A stretch of DNA of 14,351 bases from an uncultured Prevotella sp. (GCA_900553155.1 USCM01000020.1:1-14351), one strand, 5' to 3'; positions 6,343-14,195 are shown, counted from the stretch's first letter. Notes: generated from the letters alone by a model not told the origin. Made by a program: numbers and translations.

Positions 6343-7533
6343 TTATCTGTTCTTCAACAGGCTGCTCTCCTTGCGGCGCAGGTCTTGCTTAGCTTTCTTT
6401 ATAGACGCTCTTGTGTCGAGCTCCTGCTTCTCAAGGTTGGCAATGTGTGCTCCTATTGATGCCCTACCCGATTCGTCGGCATTGTGATATTGTGCCCGCA
6501 GTGCCTCAGTCTTATTGCGGATAGAGCGCAGGTCGTTGTTCTGTCGCACAATGTCGTAGTAGGCTCGGCGTGTGTCGTTAGACCTAAACTGGTTGATGTT
6601 GGTATATGTGTGGCTGTCGTCTACAACGAAGTAGATGATGTCCTTTTCTGCCACAGCCTTTCCGGCGTTGTCTCTAAGCTTGTTGAGATGTGCCATAGCC
6701 TGTGTGCGCAGGTTGCTGTTGGTCCATGTATCGCTTATACTCTTAATGGAGGCAAGGTCGATGGTGCGGTTGCGTCCCAGTTCGTCCATACTGTAGTTGG
6801 AGCGTTGTTCCGACGGCACAAAGGCATATACACATGCCTTGCCCTCCGGCTGACGTCGTGTAGAGGCAAACCACGCCATGCGGTCGGCGTCTGCAACGAC
6901 AAAGGCATAATCGTCTGCCACCGAGTTGAAGGGCAAGCCGATGTTCTCGGCAGGCATAAACACCCCCTCTTCGGCATCGTATTTGGTCATGTATATATCG
7001 CGTCGTCCCAGTCCTTCGGTCTTGGACACGCCAGAGAAGTATAGCGTCTGTCCGTCTGACGACATATAAGGATAGCTTATGTCTGTAAAGTCGTCGTTCA
7101 CCTCTTTTACCGGTCGCGGTGTTCCCCAGCCGTCGCCCAGTCGGTCGCACATATAGAGGCGTGTTATGCTGTCGGTTCCAAGCTCGGTATAATAGCATCT
7201 GTTGCCAAATCCGTTGACAAACACCTGCTGCTTGCTGCCAGTTTGTTTGCCGAAGAAGGTGTCGTAGTCTACATAGGTGCCGTATGCCTTAGGCAGCGGA
7301 ATAGCGCTCAGCACCTTGTCGCAGTCGACGATGGTGCTGTCTATAACGAACACGCGCTGCGTGTTGGGCAGCATGTCTTCGTACAGAGCCTTGGCGTGTG
7401 GGGTCATAGACGCAAGCTCGCTGTTGGTCTTGACCGTTGCTACAGGTTTCTTGGCAACGGGTTTTCTTCTCTGTGCGTATGATGCGGTAGAGAGCAACGC
7501 GAGTGCAATCAGTATGTAATGTCTTGTCTTCAT
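6343..7533 (-). CDS. exported PD40 repeat protein with coiled-coil C-terminus
   Basis: From the ATG at 7533 the product has 396 residues and opens with a typical signal peptide: MKTRHY, a hydrophobic core ILIALALLSTAS, and a likely cut after SYA-Q. The frame extends 20 codons further upstream, but a promoter box lies there and the signal sequence points to 7533. Residues 154-186 (YPYMSSDGQTLYFSG, then GRRDIYMTKYD) and 207-224 (DDYAFVVADADRMAWFAS) are PD40/WD40-like beta-propeller repeats, as in TolB and OmpA-family outer membrane proteins. Residues about 330-393 are charged, heptad-like and probably coiled coil. The OmpA peptidoglycan-binding domain often found with such repeats is absent. 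It is likely periplasmic or envelope-bound. Function is unknown. It probably heads a two-gene unit with the phosphorylase. Confidence 0.85.
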   Translation of the reverse strand: MKTRHYILIALALLSTASYAQRRKPVAKKPVATVKTNSELASMTPHAKALYEDMLPNTQRVFVIDSTIVDCDKVLSAIPLPKAYGTYVDYDTFFGKQTGSKQQVFVNGFGNRCYYTELGTDSITRLYMCDRLGDGWGTPRPVKEVNDDFTDISYPYMSSDGQTLYFSGVSKTEGLGRRDIYMTKYDAEEGVFMPAENIGLPFNSVADDYAFVVADADRMAWFASTRRQPEGKACVYAFVPSEQRSNYSMDELGRNRTIDLASIKSISDTWTNSNLRTQAMAHLNKLRDNAGKAVAEKDIIYFVVDDSHTYTNINQFRSNDTRRAYYDIVRQNNDLRSIRNKTEALRAQYHNADESGRASIGAHIANLEKQELDTRASIKKAKQDLRRKESSLLKNR

Positions 7534-7561
7534 TTCCGATTTTTCTTTAATTGATAGTTCT

Positions 7562-7570
7562 GCAAAGATA
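7562..7570 (-). promoter_or_regulatory. promoter -7 box of the PD40 gene
   Basis: TATCTTTGC on the minus strand matches TAnnTTTG and is identical to the rsmG box; it lies about 29 bases before the chosen start at 7533. It supports that start over the ATG at 7593. The upstream -33 position is not a good TTG. Confidence 0.65.
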
Positions 7571-7607
7571 GTCAAAAATGTTTTGATAATCATCTAAAAA
7601 GATGTTA

Positions 7608-8552
7608 TTATTTCCTTATGAGCATAAACAGCACATTGCGTGTTAGCGAATTTGCTATCATGCGGCGGAAGTATTTGTACTTTTTGGTGTAGTCGCGGTC
7701 GGGCAGCGGATACAGGCCGTAGCCTCTCAGTCGCTCCATAGTCTCTGCCAACAGCTGTCTGTCGTGTGTGCGCTTGATGATGTTGTACAGATAGTCCATC
7801 GTAAGCTGTGCCGTGCGGCGGTTCAGTGCGGCACGGTCTTGCTCGGGCACAACAAGGCTTTGCAGGTGCAGCAAGATGCGCTCTGTGTCGGCAAAGAGTT
7901 TCTCGGTGTGGTCGGCATCCTGGTTGTTTATTATGGAGTTGTCGCGCTGACGATAGAAGTAAGCCTCCGAATCGGTAGAATAGAAGCGCTCCGAGCGCAG
8001 GAACAACTGCGGTGTAAACTCCTCGTCCTCATGAAGCAAGCCCGGCGTAAAGCGCAGGTCGCCAAGAATGTTGCGCTCGAAGATGTACCCACAGGCTGCG
8101 GCACGTATGTTGTTGTTGCGCATATACTCGCTGCCGGTTGTAGGGCCGTTGTAGGTGAAGGGTGTCTCCACATCCTTGTCGTCCTGTGTAGCCTTGAAGA
8201 ACACGAGGTCGGGATTGTGGTATCGGGCTATGTCGAGGCAGTGCTCGTAGGGTGCGCGTATAAGGCGGTCGTCGCCGTCGACAAACTGCACGAATCGTCC
8301 GGTAGCCATACGCAGTCCGATGTTGCGGGCAGCCGACAGTCCCTGATTGCGCTGACGTATATATATAATGTCGTCGCAGATATCCGGCAGATTGTTGAGC
8401 GGCGTAAACTCCGACCCGTCGTCGATGATTATTATCTCGCGCTCCTGCTTGCTTAGCGACAGCGCCAAGATGCTCTCAAGACATTCGCGAATCATGTCTG
8501 GGTCGAGGTTGTATACCGGTATGATGAAGCTCACTAATGGTTGGTTGGTCAT
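7608..8552 (-). CDS. family 2 glycosyltransferase (GT-A)
   Basis: An inverting sugar transferase of family GT2 that moves a sugar from a nucleotide-sugar donor to a growing glycan, at the cytoplasmic face. The 314-residue protein has the N-terminal VSFIIPVYN (7-15), the nucleotide-binding IIDDGS (42-47), the RNQGLSAARNIGL segment (68-80), the metal-binding DGDD (92-95) and a likely catalytic-base region HEDEEF (174-179). QRDNSI (202-207) is also usual in this group. It starts 14 bases after the flippase stop, so the two are probably cotranscribed. Donor and acceptor cannot be told from sequence alone. The C-terminal 100 residues are less typical and lack a clear membrane segment. Confidence 0.93.
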   Translation of the reverse strand: MTNQPLVSFIIPVYNLDPDMIRECLESILALSLSKQEREIIIIDDGSEFTPLNNLPDICDDIIYIRQRNQGLSAARNIGLRMATGRFVQFVDGDDRLIRAPYEHCLDIARYHNPDLVFFKATQDDKDVETPFTYNGPTTGSEYMRNNNIRAAACGYIFERNILGDLRFTPGLLHEDEEFTPQLFLRSERFYSTDSEAYFYRQRDNSIINNQDADHTEKLFADTERILLHLQSLVVPEQDRAALNRRTAQLTMDYLYNIIKRTHDRQLLAETMERLRGYGLYPLPDRDYTKKYKYFRRMIANSLTRNVLFMLIRK

Positions 8553-8566
8553 AGTAGTTGTATGTT

Positions 8567-10042
8567 TTATTTTGATATTTTGTTCTTAATCTTGTCCCAA
8601 ACTAATGTCTTCTTGTATATGATGAAGTACAGCGAGAACACCGTGCTTGCCGCCACTGCCACAAGGCCCAAGCTCCAACGCATCCAGCAGCCAGGTATGA
8701 AGGTGGTGGCGTATGCGGCAATGCCCAACGGCAGATACACAGCCGAGTAGAGCAGCACATTTCTCGACATGCTTACGTTGTAGCGCAGTAGCGAGTAGAC
8801 AAGCACAACGGCGAGGTTGAGCATATTGCACACCGTCAAAGCCAGTCCGGTACCCCACAATCCAAACAGCCTGTAGCCGTAAGCTATAAGTACTGTTATA
8901 AGCACATTGAAGCATATCTCCAACACCAAGAATGCCTTGGTGTTGCCCTTGGCAAGGTTGATGTATTCGAGCGGCAGCATCACTGCCTTGAAGTACATCG
9001 AGAACACGGCTATCTGTCCCATAGGTATAATGTCGGCGAAACGGCTGCTGTACAGCAGCGGCAAGATTAAGGGCAGAAACACAATGAGCGCCGCAAGCAT
9101 AGGCGATACCAGCAGCAGCGACATCTCTATCTGCCGGTTGGCCAGAACCTCTATGGCTCTTGCGTCATTGGCAACGGCTGAGAGGCGTGGAAAGTAGTCG
9201 GTCTCCATTGCCGAGAACACCATTCCGGCGTAAGTAACCGTCAGCATATATCCGGCATTGTACAGACCCACAACGTCGAGACCTCCCTCTACATTGAGGA
9301 GGGAGCGTATGGCAAGCTCCGACCCGCTTCCGAAGACGCATCCAAGCACAAAAGCCACGCCCAGCCTTACCATCTCCATGCCCTCGCCAAGGATGCCATT
9401 GGCACCTCGCAGCCTGTAAGGAAAGTGCTTTAGCGAATGGCGCAGCGTGTACACCATCGTAAGGAAAGCCATTGAGAGGAACACGGGGATGATGCCACTC
9501 ATGCCGAAGAAGTAGTAGGTTGGCACCGTTACCACAAGTGTGGACAGTATGGATATAACCTGCACCTTGGCAAGTGGCTTAAGCATCCTTGCTCCCTTAA
9601 GTATGGCTGTCTCGCTGCCGGTTATGGTTGTCATTGCCACAACGGGCGACAGGAGGATGAAGTCGATGGCATCGGCATGCCAACCGAAGACGCTCGAGCC
9701 GAACAACGGGCCGAGCACGGCAAGCAGCAACATTCCGGCTAAGGCTGCAAGCAGGGTCCAACCGCGCACCACCTTTACGAAGTGGTTGGTGCGTTCGGTG
9801 TCGCCACTGTCGTATAGCTCGGATATGTGGCGCACCGCGCTGAAGGATATGCCAAGGCTTGTGGCTTGGTTGAAGAAGTTGACAATGGTGGTAAAGAGCG
9901 ACGCCAAGCCCATACCGGCAGGTCCAAGCAATAGCGCGACAAACTTGTTGCGCACCAATGTTATGGCAATGTTCAGTCCTTGAACACCGCCAAACATCCC
10001 TGTATATTTCAGTATATGTGTATAGCTTTGTTTACCACTCAT
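8567..10042 (-). CDS. Wzx-type O-antigen/polysaccharide flippase
   Basis: A 491-residue, strongly hydrophobic protein with about 12-14 membrane segments, of the MOP-superfamily polysaccharide translocases. Such proteins flip lipid-linked repeat units from the cytoplasmic to the periplasmic face of the inner membrane. The N-terminal pattern, with GGVQGLNIAITLVRNKFVALLLGPAG split over residues 18-43 and then FFNQATSLGISFSAVRHISE (56-75), is that of Bacteroidetes O-antigen translocases of the WzxE-like group. The ATG at 10042 sits about 50 bases from a promoter box. It is followed closely by a GT2 gene. A cognate polymerase (Wzy) and chain-length protein are not in the window, so the glycan type stays open: O-antigen, capsule or exopolysaccharide. 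Confidence 0.93.
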   Translation of the reverse strand: MSGKQSYTHILKYTGMFGGVQGLNIAITLVRNKFVALLLGPAGMGLASLFTTIVNFFNQATSLGISFSAVRHISELYDSGDTERTNHFVKVVRGWTLLAALAGMLLLAVLGPLFGSSVFGWHADAIDFILLSPVVAMTTITGSETAILKGARMLKPLAKVQVISILSTLVVTVPTYYFFGMSGIIPVFLSMAFLTMVYTLRHSLKHFPYRLRGANGILGEGMEMVRLGVAFVLGCVFGSGSELAIRSLLNVEGGLDVVGLYNAGYMLTVTYAGMVFSAMETDYFPRLSAVANDARAIEVLANRQIEMSLLLVSPMLAALIVFLPLILPLLYSSRFADIIPMGQIAVFSMYFKAVMLPLEYINLAKGNTKAFLVLEICFNVLITVLIAYGYRLFGLWGTGLALTVCNMLNLAVVLVYSLLRYNVSMSRNVLLYSAVYLPLGIAAYATTFIPGCWMRWSLGLVAVAASTVFSLYFIIYKKTLVWDKIKNKISK

Positions 10043-10230
10043 TCGTACAGTTGTCTTTGAATGTCTCTACAAGTATTTATTGTTTAACGAACAAAGGTAC
10101 TTAAAATTTTTGCAAAGACGGCATAACACGCCACAAATGTTGCTTATATTTTGGTGGGATAGGCAATTATGCCTACCTTTGTGTGATTATAACTTGATTA
10201 AGTGGATATATTTAAACAGCATATATTATA
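10043..10230. promoter_or_regulatory. divergent promoter region of flippase and second GT2 genes
   Basis: Minus strand: TACCTTTG at 10099-10092 for the flippase, an exact -7 match with a poor -33. Plus strand: TTG at 10151-10153, a 20-base spacer and TACCTTTG at 10174-10181 for the GT2 gene. The two -7 boxes are identical over nine bases (TACCTTTGT). The plus-strand spacer holds the dyad TAGGCA-ATTA-TGCCTA (10160-10175), which overlaps the -7 box and could be an operator. Confidence 0.65.
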
Positions 10231-11247
10231 ATGGAAGACAATAGCCTTGTTTCAGTGATAGTGCTTGCGTACAACCAGCAGGACAGCATAGCGCGCACTC
10301 TCGACTCTATACTGATGCAGAAGTGCAGGTTGCCGATAGAGATTGTCGTTGGCGACGACGCTTCGACAGACGGCACCCGAGCCGTGTGCGAGGATTATGC
10401 CAGGCGCTATCCAGACATCGTGCGGCTTATGCCTGCCGCTCCCAACAAGGGAATGGTAGACAATTACTTCGACTGCATGTTGGCGTGTAGGGGCAAATAC
10501 ATTGCCGACTGCGCTGGCGACGACTACTGGACCGACCCTAAGAAACTTGACAAGGAGGTGGAAATAATGGAAGCCGACCCATCGGTAACGATAGTGCATA
10601 CCAACTGGCGCACATACAACGAGGACACGCACGAGACCAAGGACAACGCCGTAGAGCAGTTTCCGGCGCCAAAGACAGACGGCAAGCAGATGCTTGAGGC
10701 TATTATCACACAAACAACCGCCCCCGTGGTGCATCTCTGCACAGCCCTTTATCGAGCCAAAACCATAAAGCGCTGTTATGCCGCCGACACCAATTTGTTT
10801 CGCAACAAGGACCTCGGGTGCGAGGACATACAGACCGTCTTTATGCTTGCCGTCAATGGCAAGGTGGCTTATCTGCCCGACGTAACAATGACCTACAGCA
10901 TAGGCAAGCCGTCGGTAAGCAATCAGTGCAATCATGCCAAGCAGTTTCGCTTTGTTCGCCAGACGGCTATGCTTTCGTGGCTGCTTGCAAGCAGGGCTGG
11001 TATAGATACCTGGCGCACACGCTGGTTCTTCTCGCTGCGTGCGTTCGAGCTGCTGATGCACGCCTTCAGAAGTGGCGACGCCAAGCTTAAGGCCGTGGCT
11101 TTGGAGTGTATGTCGACGTGGAACGTAAAGCCCGACAGAAAAATAAAGACAGTGCTGGCTATAATGTCCAACACTGTCTTATGGAATGTTATGCTTGGTG
11201 TGCGCGGGGCGTTTGTGGCACTTAAGCGTGTCTTAAACTTGGCTTGA
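10231..11247 (+). CDS. family 2 glycosyltransferase (GT-A)
   Basis: A second GT2 enzyme, 338 residues. It shows VSVIVLAYNQQDSI (7-20), the nucleotide-binding VVGDDASTDGT (39-49), NKGMVDNYF (72-80), and AGDDYWTDPKKL (95-106), where Asp97/Asp98 would bind the donor and metal. CEDIQTVFML (197-206) is the usual acidic base region. This pattern is common in GT2 proteins of Bacteroidetes glycan loci that attack with 'AYNQ...ARTLDSIL' N-termini. It stands alone on the plus strand with its own promoter and overlaps the stop of the converging GT4 gene. Sugar specificity is unknown. No signal peptide; a C-terminal amphipathic or weakly hydrophobic stretch (about 308-330) may contact the membrane. Confidence 0.93.
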   Translation: MEDNSLVSVIVLAYNQQDSIARTLDSILMQKCRLPIEIVVGDDASTDGTRAVCEDYARRYPDIVRLMPAAPNKGMVDNYFDCMLACRGKYIADCAGDDYWTDPKKLDKEVEIMEADPSVTIVHTNWRTYNEDTHETKDNAVEQFPAPKTDGKQMLEAIITQTTAPVVHLCTALYRAKTIKRCYAADTNLFRNKDLGCEDIQTVFMLAVNGKVAYLPDVTMTYSIGKPSVSNQCNHAKQFRFVRQTAMLSWLLASRAGIDTWRTRWFFSLRAFELLMHAFRSGDAKLKAVALECMSTWNVKPDRKIKTVLAIMSNTVLWNVMLGVRGAFVALKRVLNLA

Positions 11248-12426
11248 GCCTTGCGCCTGGTGCTTTGACACAACGTTCTCGAATACATCTGCCAACTGCC
11301 TGCCTATGACATTGGGCGACACAAGGCTCTTGACACTATCTGATACCGCCTTGCCGTCGAAGCTGGTGTTGTGCATAACCTCGGCAAATCGTTCGGCCAT
11401 GATGTCTGCCCTGTTGTATGGAGCTATAAGGCAACCGCCTTCAATGTGCACGTTCTTTGGTGTGCGGTCGGTTGTTACAACCTGTATGCCGGTGCTCATT
11501 GCCTCCAACAACACCAGCCCCTGTGCCTCGTTGCGTGTGGCAAGGGCAAGGCAGTCGCTCTGATACAATATGTCGAGCACCCCATTGCGGTCTACCTCGC
11601 CATACAGTTTTACATGTTTACCTATTCCATACTTATCTACAAGCTTCATCATCTCTTTGCTGTTAGTGCCAGCACCAGCCACAAGCAATTGGGCATCAGT
11701 ATTGTACTTTTGTATAAATTCGGCAAAGGCCTTATACAAGACATCATATCCTTTGAGTGGAATAAAATTTGCAAGACAGCAAATTGTGAACGTTCTGCCT
11801 TCAAGCGGCTTACGTTTTTTATAAACAAAGACATTGGTGTCGATAGTGTTCGACACTACTTGCCAATTAAAGTCGCTGCCAAATAGTGGCTCAAGGTCAT
11901 GGGCAAGTTCCTTAGATACAAATATCACGCGGCTTGCCTTCTTAAAGGCTTCTCGCAGAAGCGGTACCTGCCACGAGTTGACGCCGTCTTTGCCGAATTG
12001 CTTAAGATGTAGTTCGGACGCCAAGTGCTCTGTTACAACGTATGGTATATTGTGCTTTCGGCTTACCAGCATAGCGGCATATCCAGCCCATGCACAGCAA
12101 TGGGCATGCAGGACGTCGGGCTTGCCATACCTCTTGATATACTCGTCTGCCATCTCGCCCACAATGCCGCACCACCTTTCCACATTATGTTTCAGGCAAA
12201 ACGGGATGGCACGCATCTCTCGGCGCGTTACCTGTATGCCGTCCATCACGACGTCGTACGAACGTGTGCGGCTATGCAGCCACAAACCAGGCGACAGGCG
12301 CACACTGACATTAAGGTTGGCTATTATCCTTACCGTGTGTCCCTGGTTGGCTAAAGCCTTGCTTTGTTCCAAGCAAAACAGCCCTCCGTATGGGGGGAAG
12401 AAAGAGGGGATTTCTAATATATGCAT
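11233..12426 (-). CDS. family 4 glycosyltransferase (GT-B)
   Basis: A retaining, GT-B fold transferase of 397 residues. The N-terminal half has SFFPPYGGLFCLEQSKAL (8-25) and VVTEH (130-134), the donor-binding half has GRTFTICCLANFIPLKGYD (210-228), and the EX7E motif is Glu300 to Glu308 in NEAQGLVLLEA. Family members transfer hexoses or similar sugars from nucleotide donors to lipid-linked glycans at the cytoplasmic membrane face. The 3' end overlaps the converging GT2 gene by 15 bases, with stops on opposite strands, so no terminator lies between them. The start is 26 bases from the stop of the HD-domain gene, suggesting cotranscription from the promoter shared with menA. Donor sugar is not known. 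Confidence 0.94.
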   Translation of the reverse strand: MHILEIPSFFPPYGGLFCLEQSKALANQGHTVRIIANLNVSVRLSPGLWLHSRTRSYDVVMDGIQVTRREMRAIPFCLKHNVERWCGIVGEMADEYIKRYGKPDVLHAHCCAWAGYAAMLVSRKHNIPYVVTEHLASELHLKQFGKDGVNSWQVPLLREAFKKASRVIFVSKELAHDLEPLFGSDFNWQVVSNTIDTNVFVYKKRKPLEGRTFTICCLANFIPLKGYDVLYKAFAEFIQKYNTDAQLLVAGAGTNSKEMMKLVDKYGIGKHVKLYGEVDRNGVLDILYQSDCLALATRNEAQGLVLLEAMSTGIQVVTTDRTPKNVHIEGGCLIAPYNRADIMAERFAEVMHNTSFDGKAVSDSVKSLVSPNVIGRQLADVFENVVSKHQAQGSSQV

Positions 12427-12468
12427 GGCTTTATTGTATAATGTGCGTGGCTTTATTGTATAGTCTCG
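12425..12468. repeat. 22-base imperfect tandem duplication between GT4 and HD genes
   Basis: Two adjacent 22-base copies (12424-12445 and 12446-12467) differ at three positions and share the 15-base core TGGCTTTATTGTATA (12426-12440 and 12448-12462). One copy carries the GT4 start region, the other the HD-gene stop codon. It looks like a local duplication that made the spacer. Confidence 0.8.
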
Positions 12469-13085
12469 AATATGCGCTCAAAGGCCTGGCGCAATGCCTC
12501 GCGATTGTTGATGGTGTTGCGTATCATGCGCAGATACTCCTCGTTGGGCGAGTTTGGCAACCACAGCTTTATGTATCCGCTGTTAGAATACTTGTGCTCC
12601 ATGTGGTCCAAGAACCGCTCCCAATGCTCTTCCTTGTTCTTCTCCGGATAGTGGTCGAGCCCATACTCTATGGTGCGGCGGAACACGTGGTCTGGCTCAA
12701 GGTCGCGGTCGGCTTCTGCCACAATCTTGCCGTATATGCTGCGTGGCGCATGCGACGCCGATGCACGATGGTCTTCAACAGCCTCCTTCATTATCTTTAT
12801 CTGCTCCTCGCCGAACCAGCGGCGCAGACGTCGGTCGGCTGTCAATATCTTTCCGCTTGTAATATGGTGTACGGCACGCGGACCCTCCAACCCGAGGTCA
12901 TGGTAGGCGGCTATAACGTAGCACATATTGATATCGGCGCCGGTCGAGAGGGCAAGCTTAAGCGAGTTCTTTATCACGTGGTTGGCGTGCGAAAGGCTGT
13001 GCGCCCGGTCGAAGGCGTTGTATCGGGGAAGTATATTTTGCTCGACAAACTCCATGAGGTCGAGGCTTACGTTTCGGGTATCCAT
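12453..13085 (-). CDS. HD-domain phosphohydrolase-like protein, function unknown
   Basis: A 210-residue soluble protein with the HD-superfamily metal pattern: a His in SHANHV (His33 or His36), His62-Asp63 in AAYHDLGL, His106 in EDHRAS and Asp128 in AEADRDL. This predicts a metal-dependent phosphohydrolase, probably on a nucleotide or other phosphate ester. It lacks the RelA/SpoT, HD-GYP and dGTPase extra domains, so I do not name a substrate. The remaining C-terminal part (140-210) is charged and rich in aromatic residues. The gene diverges from menA through a symmetrical promoter and is followed by the GT4 gene after 26 bases. A role in glycan or quinone metabolism is only a guess from position. 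Confidence 0.85.
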   Translation of the reverse strand: MDTRNVSLDLMEFVEQNILPRYNAFDRAHSLSHANHVIKNSLKLALSTGADINMCYVIAAYHDLGLEGPRAVHHITSGKILTADRRLRRWFGEEQIKIMKEAVEDHRASASHAPRSIYGKIVAEADRDLEPDHVFRRTIEYGLDHYPEKNKEEHWERFLDHMEHKYSNSGYIKLWLPNSPNEEYLRMIRNTINNREALRQAFERIFETIQ

Positions 13086-13107
13086 AATTGAATGATATTG
13101 AGATTTA

Positions 13108-13143
13108 CTTGCAAAATTAGTTTATTATGGCTAATTTTGCAAG
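13108..13143. promoter_or_regulatory. palindromic bidirectional promoter of menA and HD gene
   Basis: A perfect 13-base inverted repeat, CTTGCAAAATTAG (13108-13120) and CTAATTTTGCAAG (13131-13143), surrounds 10 bases. Each arm holds an exact -7 box for one direction (TAATTTTG, plus 13132-13139; minus 13119-13112) and the TTG -33 of the other direction (plus 13109-13111; minus 13142-13140). Both promoters have a 20-base spacer. The menA leader would be about 25 bases and the HD leader about 20. Confidence 0.75.
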
Positions 13144-13169
13144 AAACAAACGATAAAAAGACAAATATA

Positions 13170-14102
13170 ATGGATGAAACAAATGTAAGGGTTAATTCTC
13201 TTAAGGCTTGGATTCTTGCCGCACGTCCAAAGACACTGACGGGTGCTGCCGTGCCGGTGATGATAGGCATTGCCTGCGCCGTGGCTCTCTATGGATGGTG
13301 CGGGATAAGGGTTGTGCCGGCTGTGCTGTGCATGCTGTTTGCGTTGATAATGCAGGTGGATGCCAACTTTGTGAACGACTACTTCGACTTTATGAAGGGT
13401 ACCGACGACGAGCGGCGTCTTGGACCGAAGCGTGCCTGTGCGCAAGGCTGGATAACGGCGTCGGCTATGCGCTGCGGATTGCTTGTCACCACTCTCCTTG
13501 CTTGCGTCGTCGGACTGCCGTTGGTGTATTATGGCGGTTGGGAGATGATTATGGTTGGACTGGCGTGCGTTGTGTTCTGCTTCCTGTATACCATCTCGTT
13601 CTCGTATATCGGACTGGGCGATTTGCTCGTGCTCGTGTTCTTCGGCATCGTGCCTGTGTGCATGACCTACTGGCTAACGGCTCCTCCAACAGCGCTTACG
13701 TCCATTCCGTTTGCCGTGGTGCTGCTGTCGTTGGCTTGCGGACTGATTATTGACACGCTGCTCGTGGTGAACAATTACCGCGACATCGACAACGACCGTC
13801 GTGCCGGAAAGCGCACGCTGATTGTGCGCATTGGCGAGCGTGGCGGACTGATAATGTATCTTTTGCTGGGTCTTGCGGGCACAATCATGGCTATCGTGGG
13901 TGTCGTGTTACTCCACTGGCACGACGGACAATGGACACAGTCGCTCTTAATTATGTACGCGCCATTCCACACATGGGCTTTCAACGAGATGCGACGCATA
14001 AGGAAGGGTGCCGAGCTTAACCGTGTACTCGGAATGACCGCACGCAATATGTTTATCTTCGGCATACTGACATCGGCTGCACTTGTCCTTGCCAACTGGT
14101 AG
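13170..14102 (+). CDS. menA: 1,4-dihydroxy-2-naphthoate polyprenyltransferase
   Basis: MenA joins a polyprenyl chain to 1,4-dihydroxy-2-naphthoate at the inner membrane to make demethylmenaquinone, the penultimate step of menaquinone synthesis. From the ATG at 13170 there are 310 residues, the usual size. It has about eight or nine membrane segments and both aspartate-rich UbiA-family motifs: NDYFDFMKGTDD (69-80) and NNYRDIDNDRRAGKRTL (201-217), which bind the Mg-prenyl diphosphate. The N-terminal AARPKTLTGAAVPV (17-30) is typical of MenA. The frame reaches back to 13092, but those 26 codons run through the promoter palindrome and are not family-like. Other men genes are not in the window, so the gene is apart from its pathway here. 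Confidence 0.95.
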   Translation: MDETNVRVNSLKAWILAARPKTLTGAAVPVMIGIACAVALYGWCGIRVVPAVLCMLFALIMQVDANFVNDYFDFMKGTDDERRLGPKRACAQGWITASAMRCGLLVTTLLACVVGLPLVYYGGWEMIMVGLACVVFCFLYTISFSYIGLGDLLVLVFFGIVPVCMTYWLTAPPTALTSIPFAVVLLSLACGLIIDTLLVVNNYRDIDNDRRAGKRTLIVRIGERGGLIMYLLLGLAGTIMAIVGVVLLHWHDGQWTQSLLIMYAPFHTWAFNEMRRIRKGAELNRVLGMTARNMFIFGILTSAALVLANW

Positions 14103-14121
14103 AGCGGCGGACAACAACAAT

Positions 14122-14194
14122 TCGTGTAATGAACGTATAATATTCTATCGTGTAATGGGCGTTAATTTTTCTATCGTGTAATAGACGTTAATGG
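14122..14194. repeat. three tandem copies of a 26-base unit after menA
   Basis: Copies start at 14122, 14148 and 14174. The first two are 26 bases each; the third is 21 bases long before the match ends. All begin TCGTGTAAT and have CGT, then AAT, about 4-8 bases later. The copies differ at several positions, so the array is not new. It is directly contiguous, with no spacers. Confidence 0.85.
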
Positions 14195-14195
14195 G

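Noticed and set aside
12390..13091. Plus-strand open frame of 233 codons over the HD gene
   Set aside because: It is antisense to the HD and GT4 starts and has no recognisable domain; codon bias of the region favours the minus-strand frame.
14122..14194. Possible CRISPR array
   Set aside because: The 26-base units follow each other without unique spacers and diverge from one another; no cas genes are nearby.
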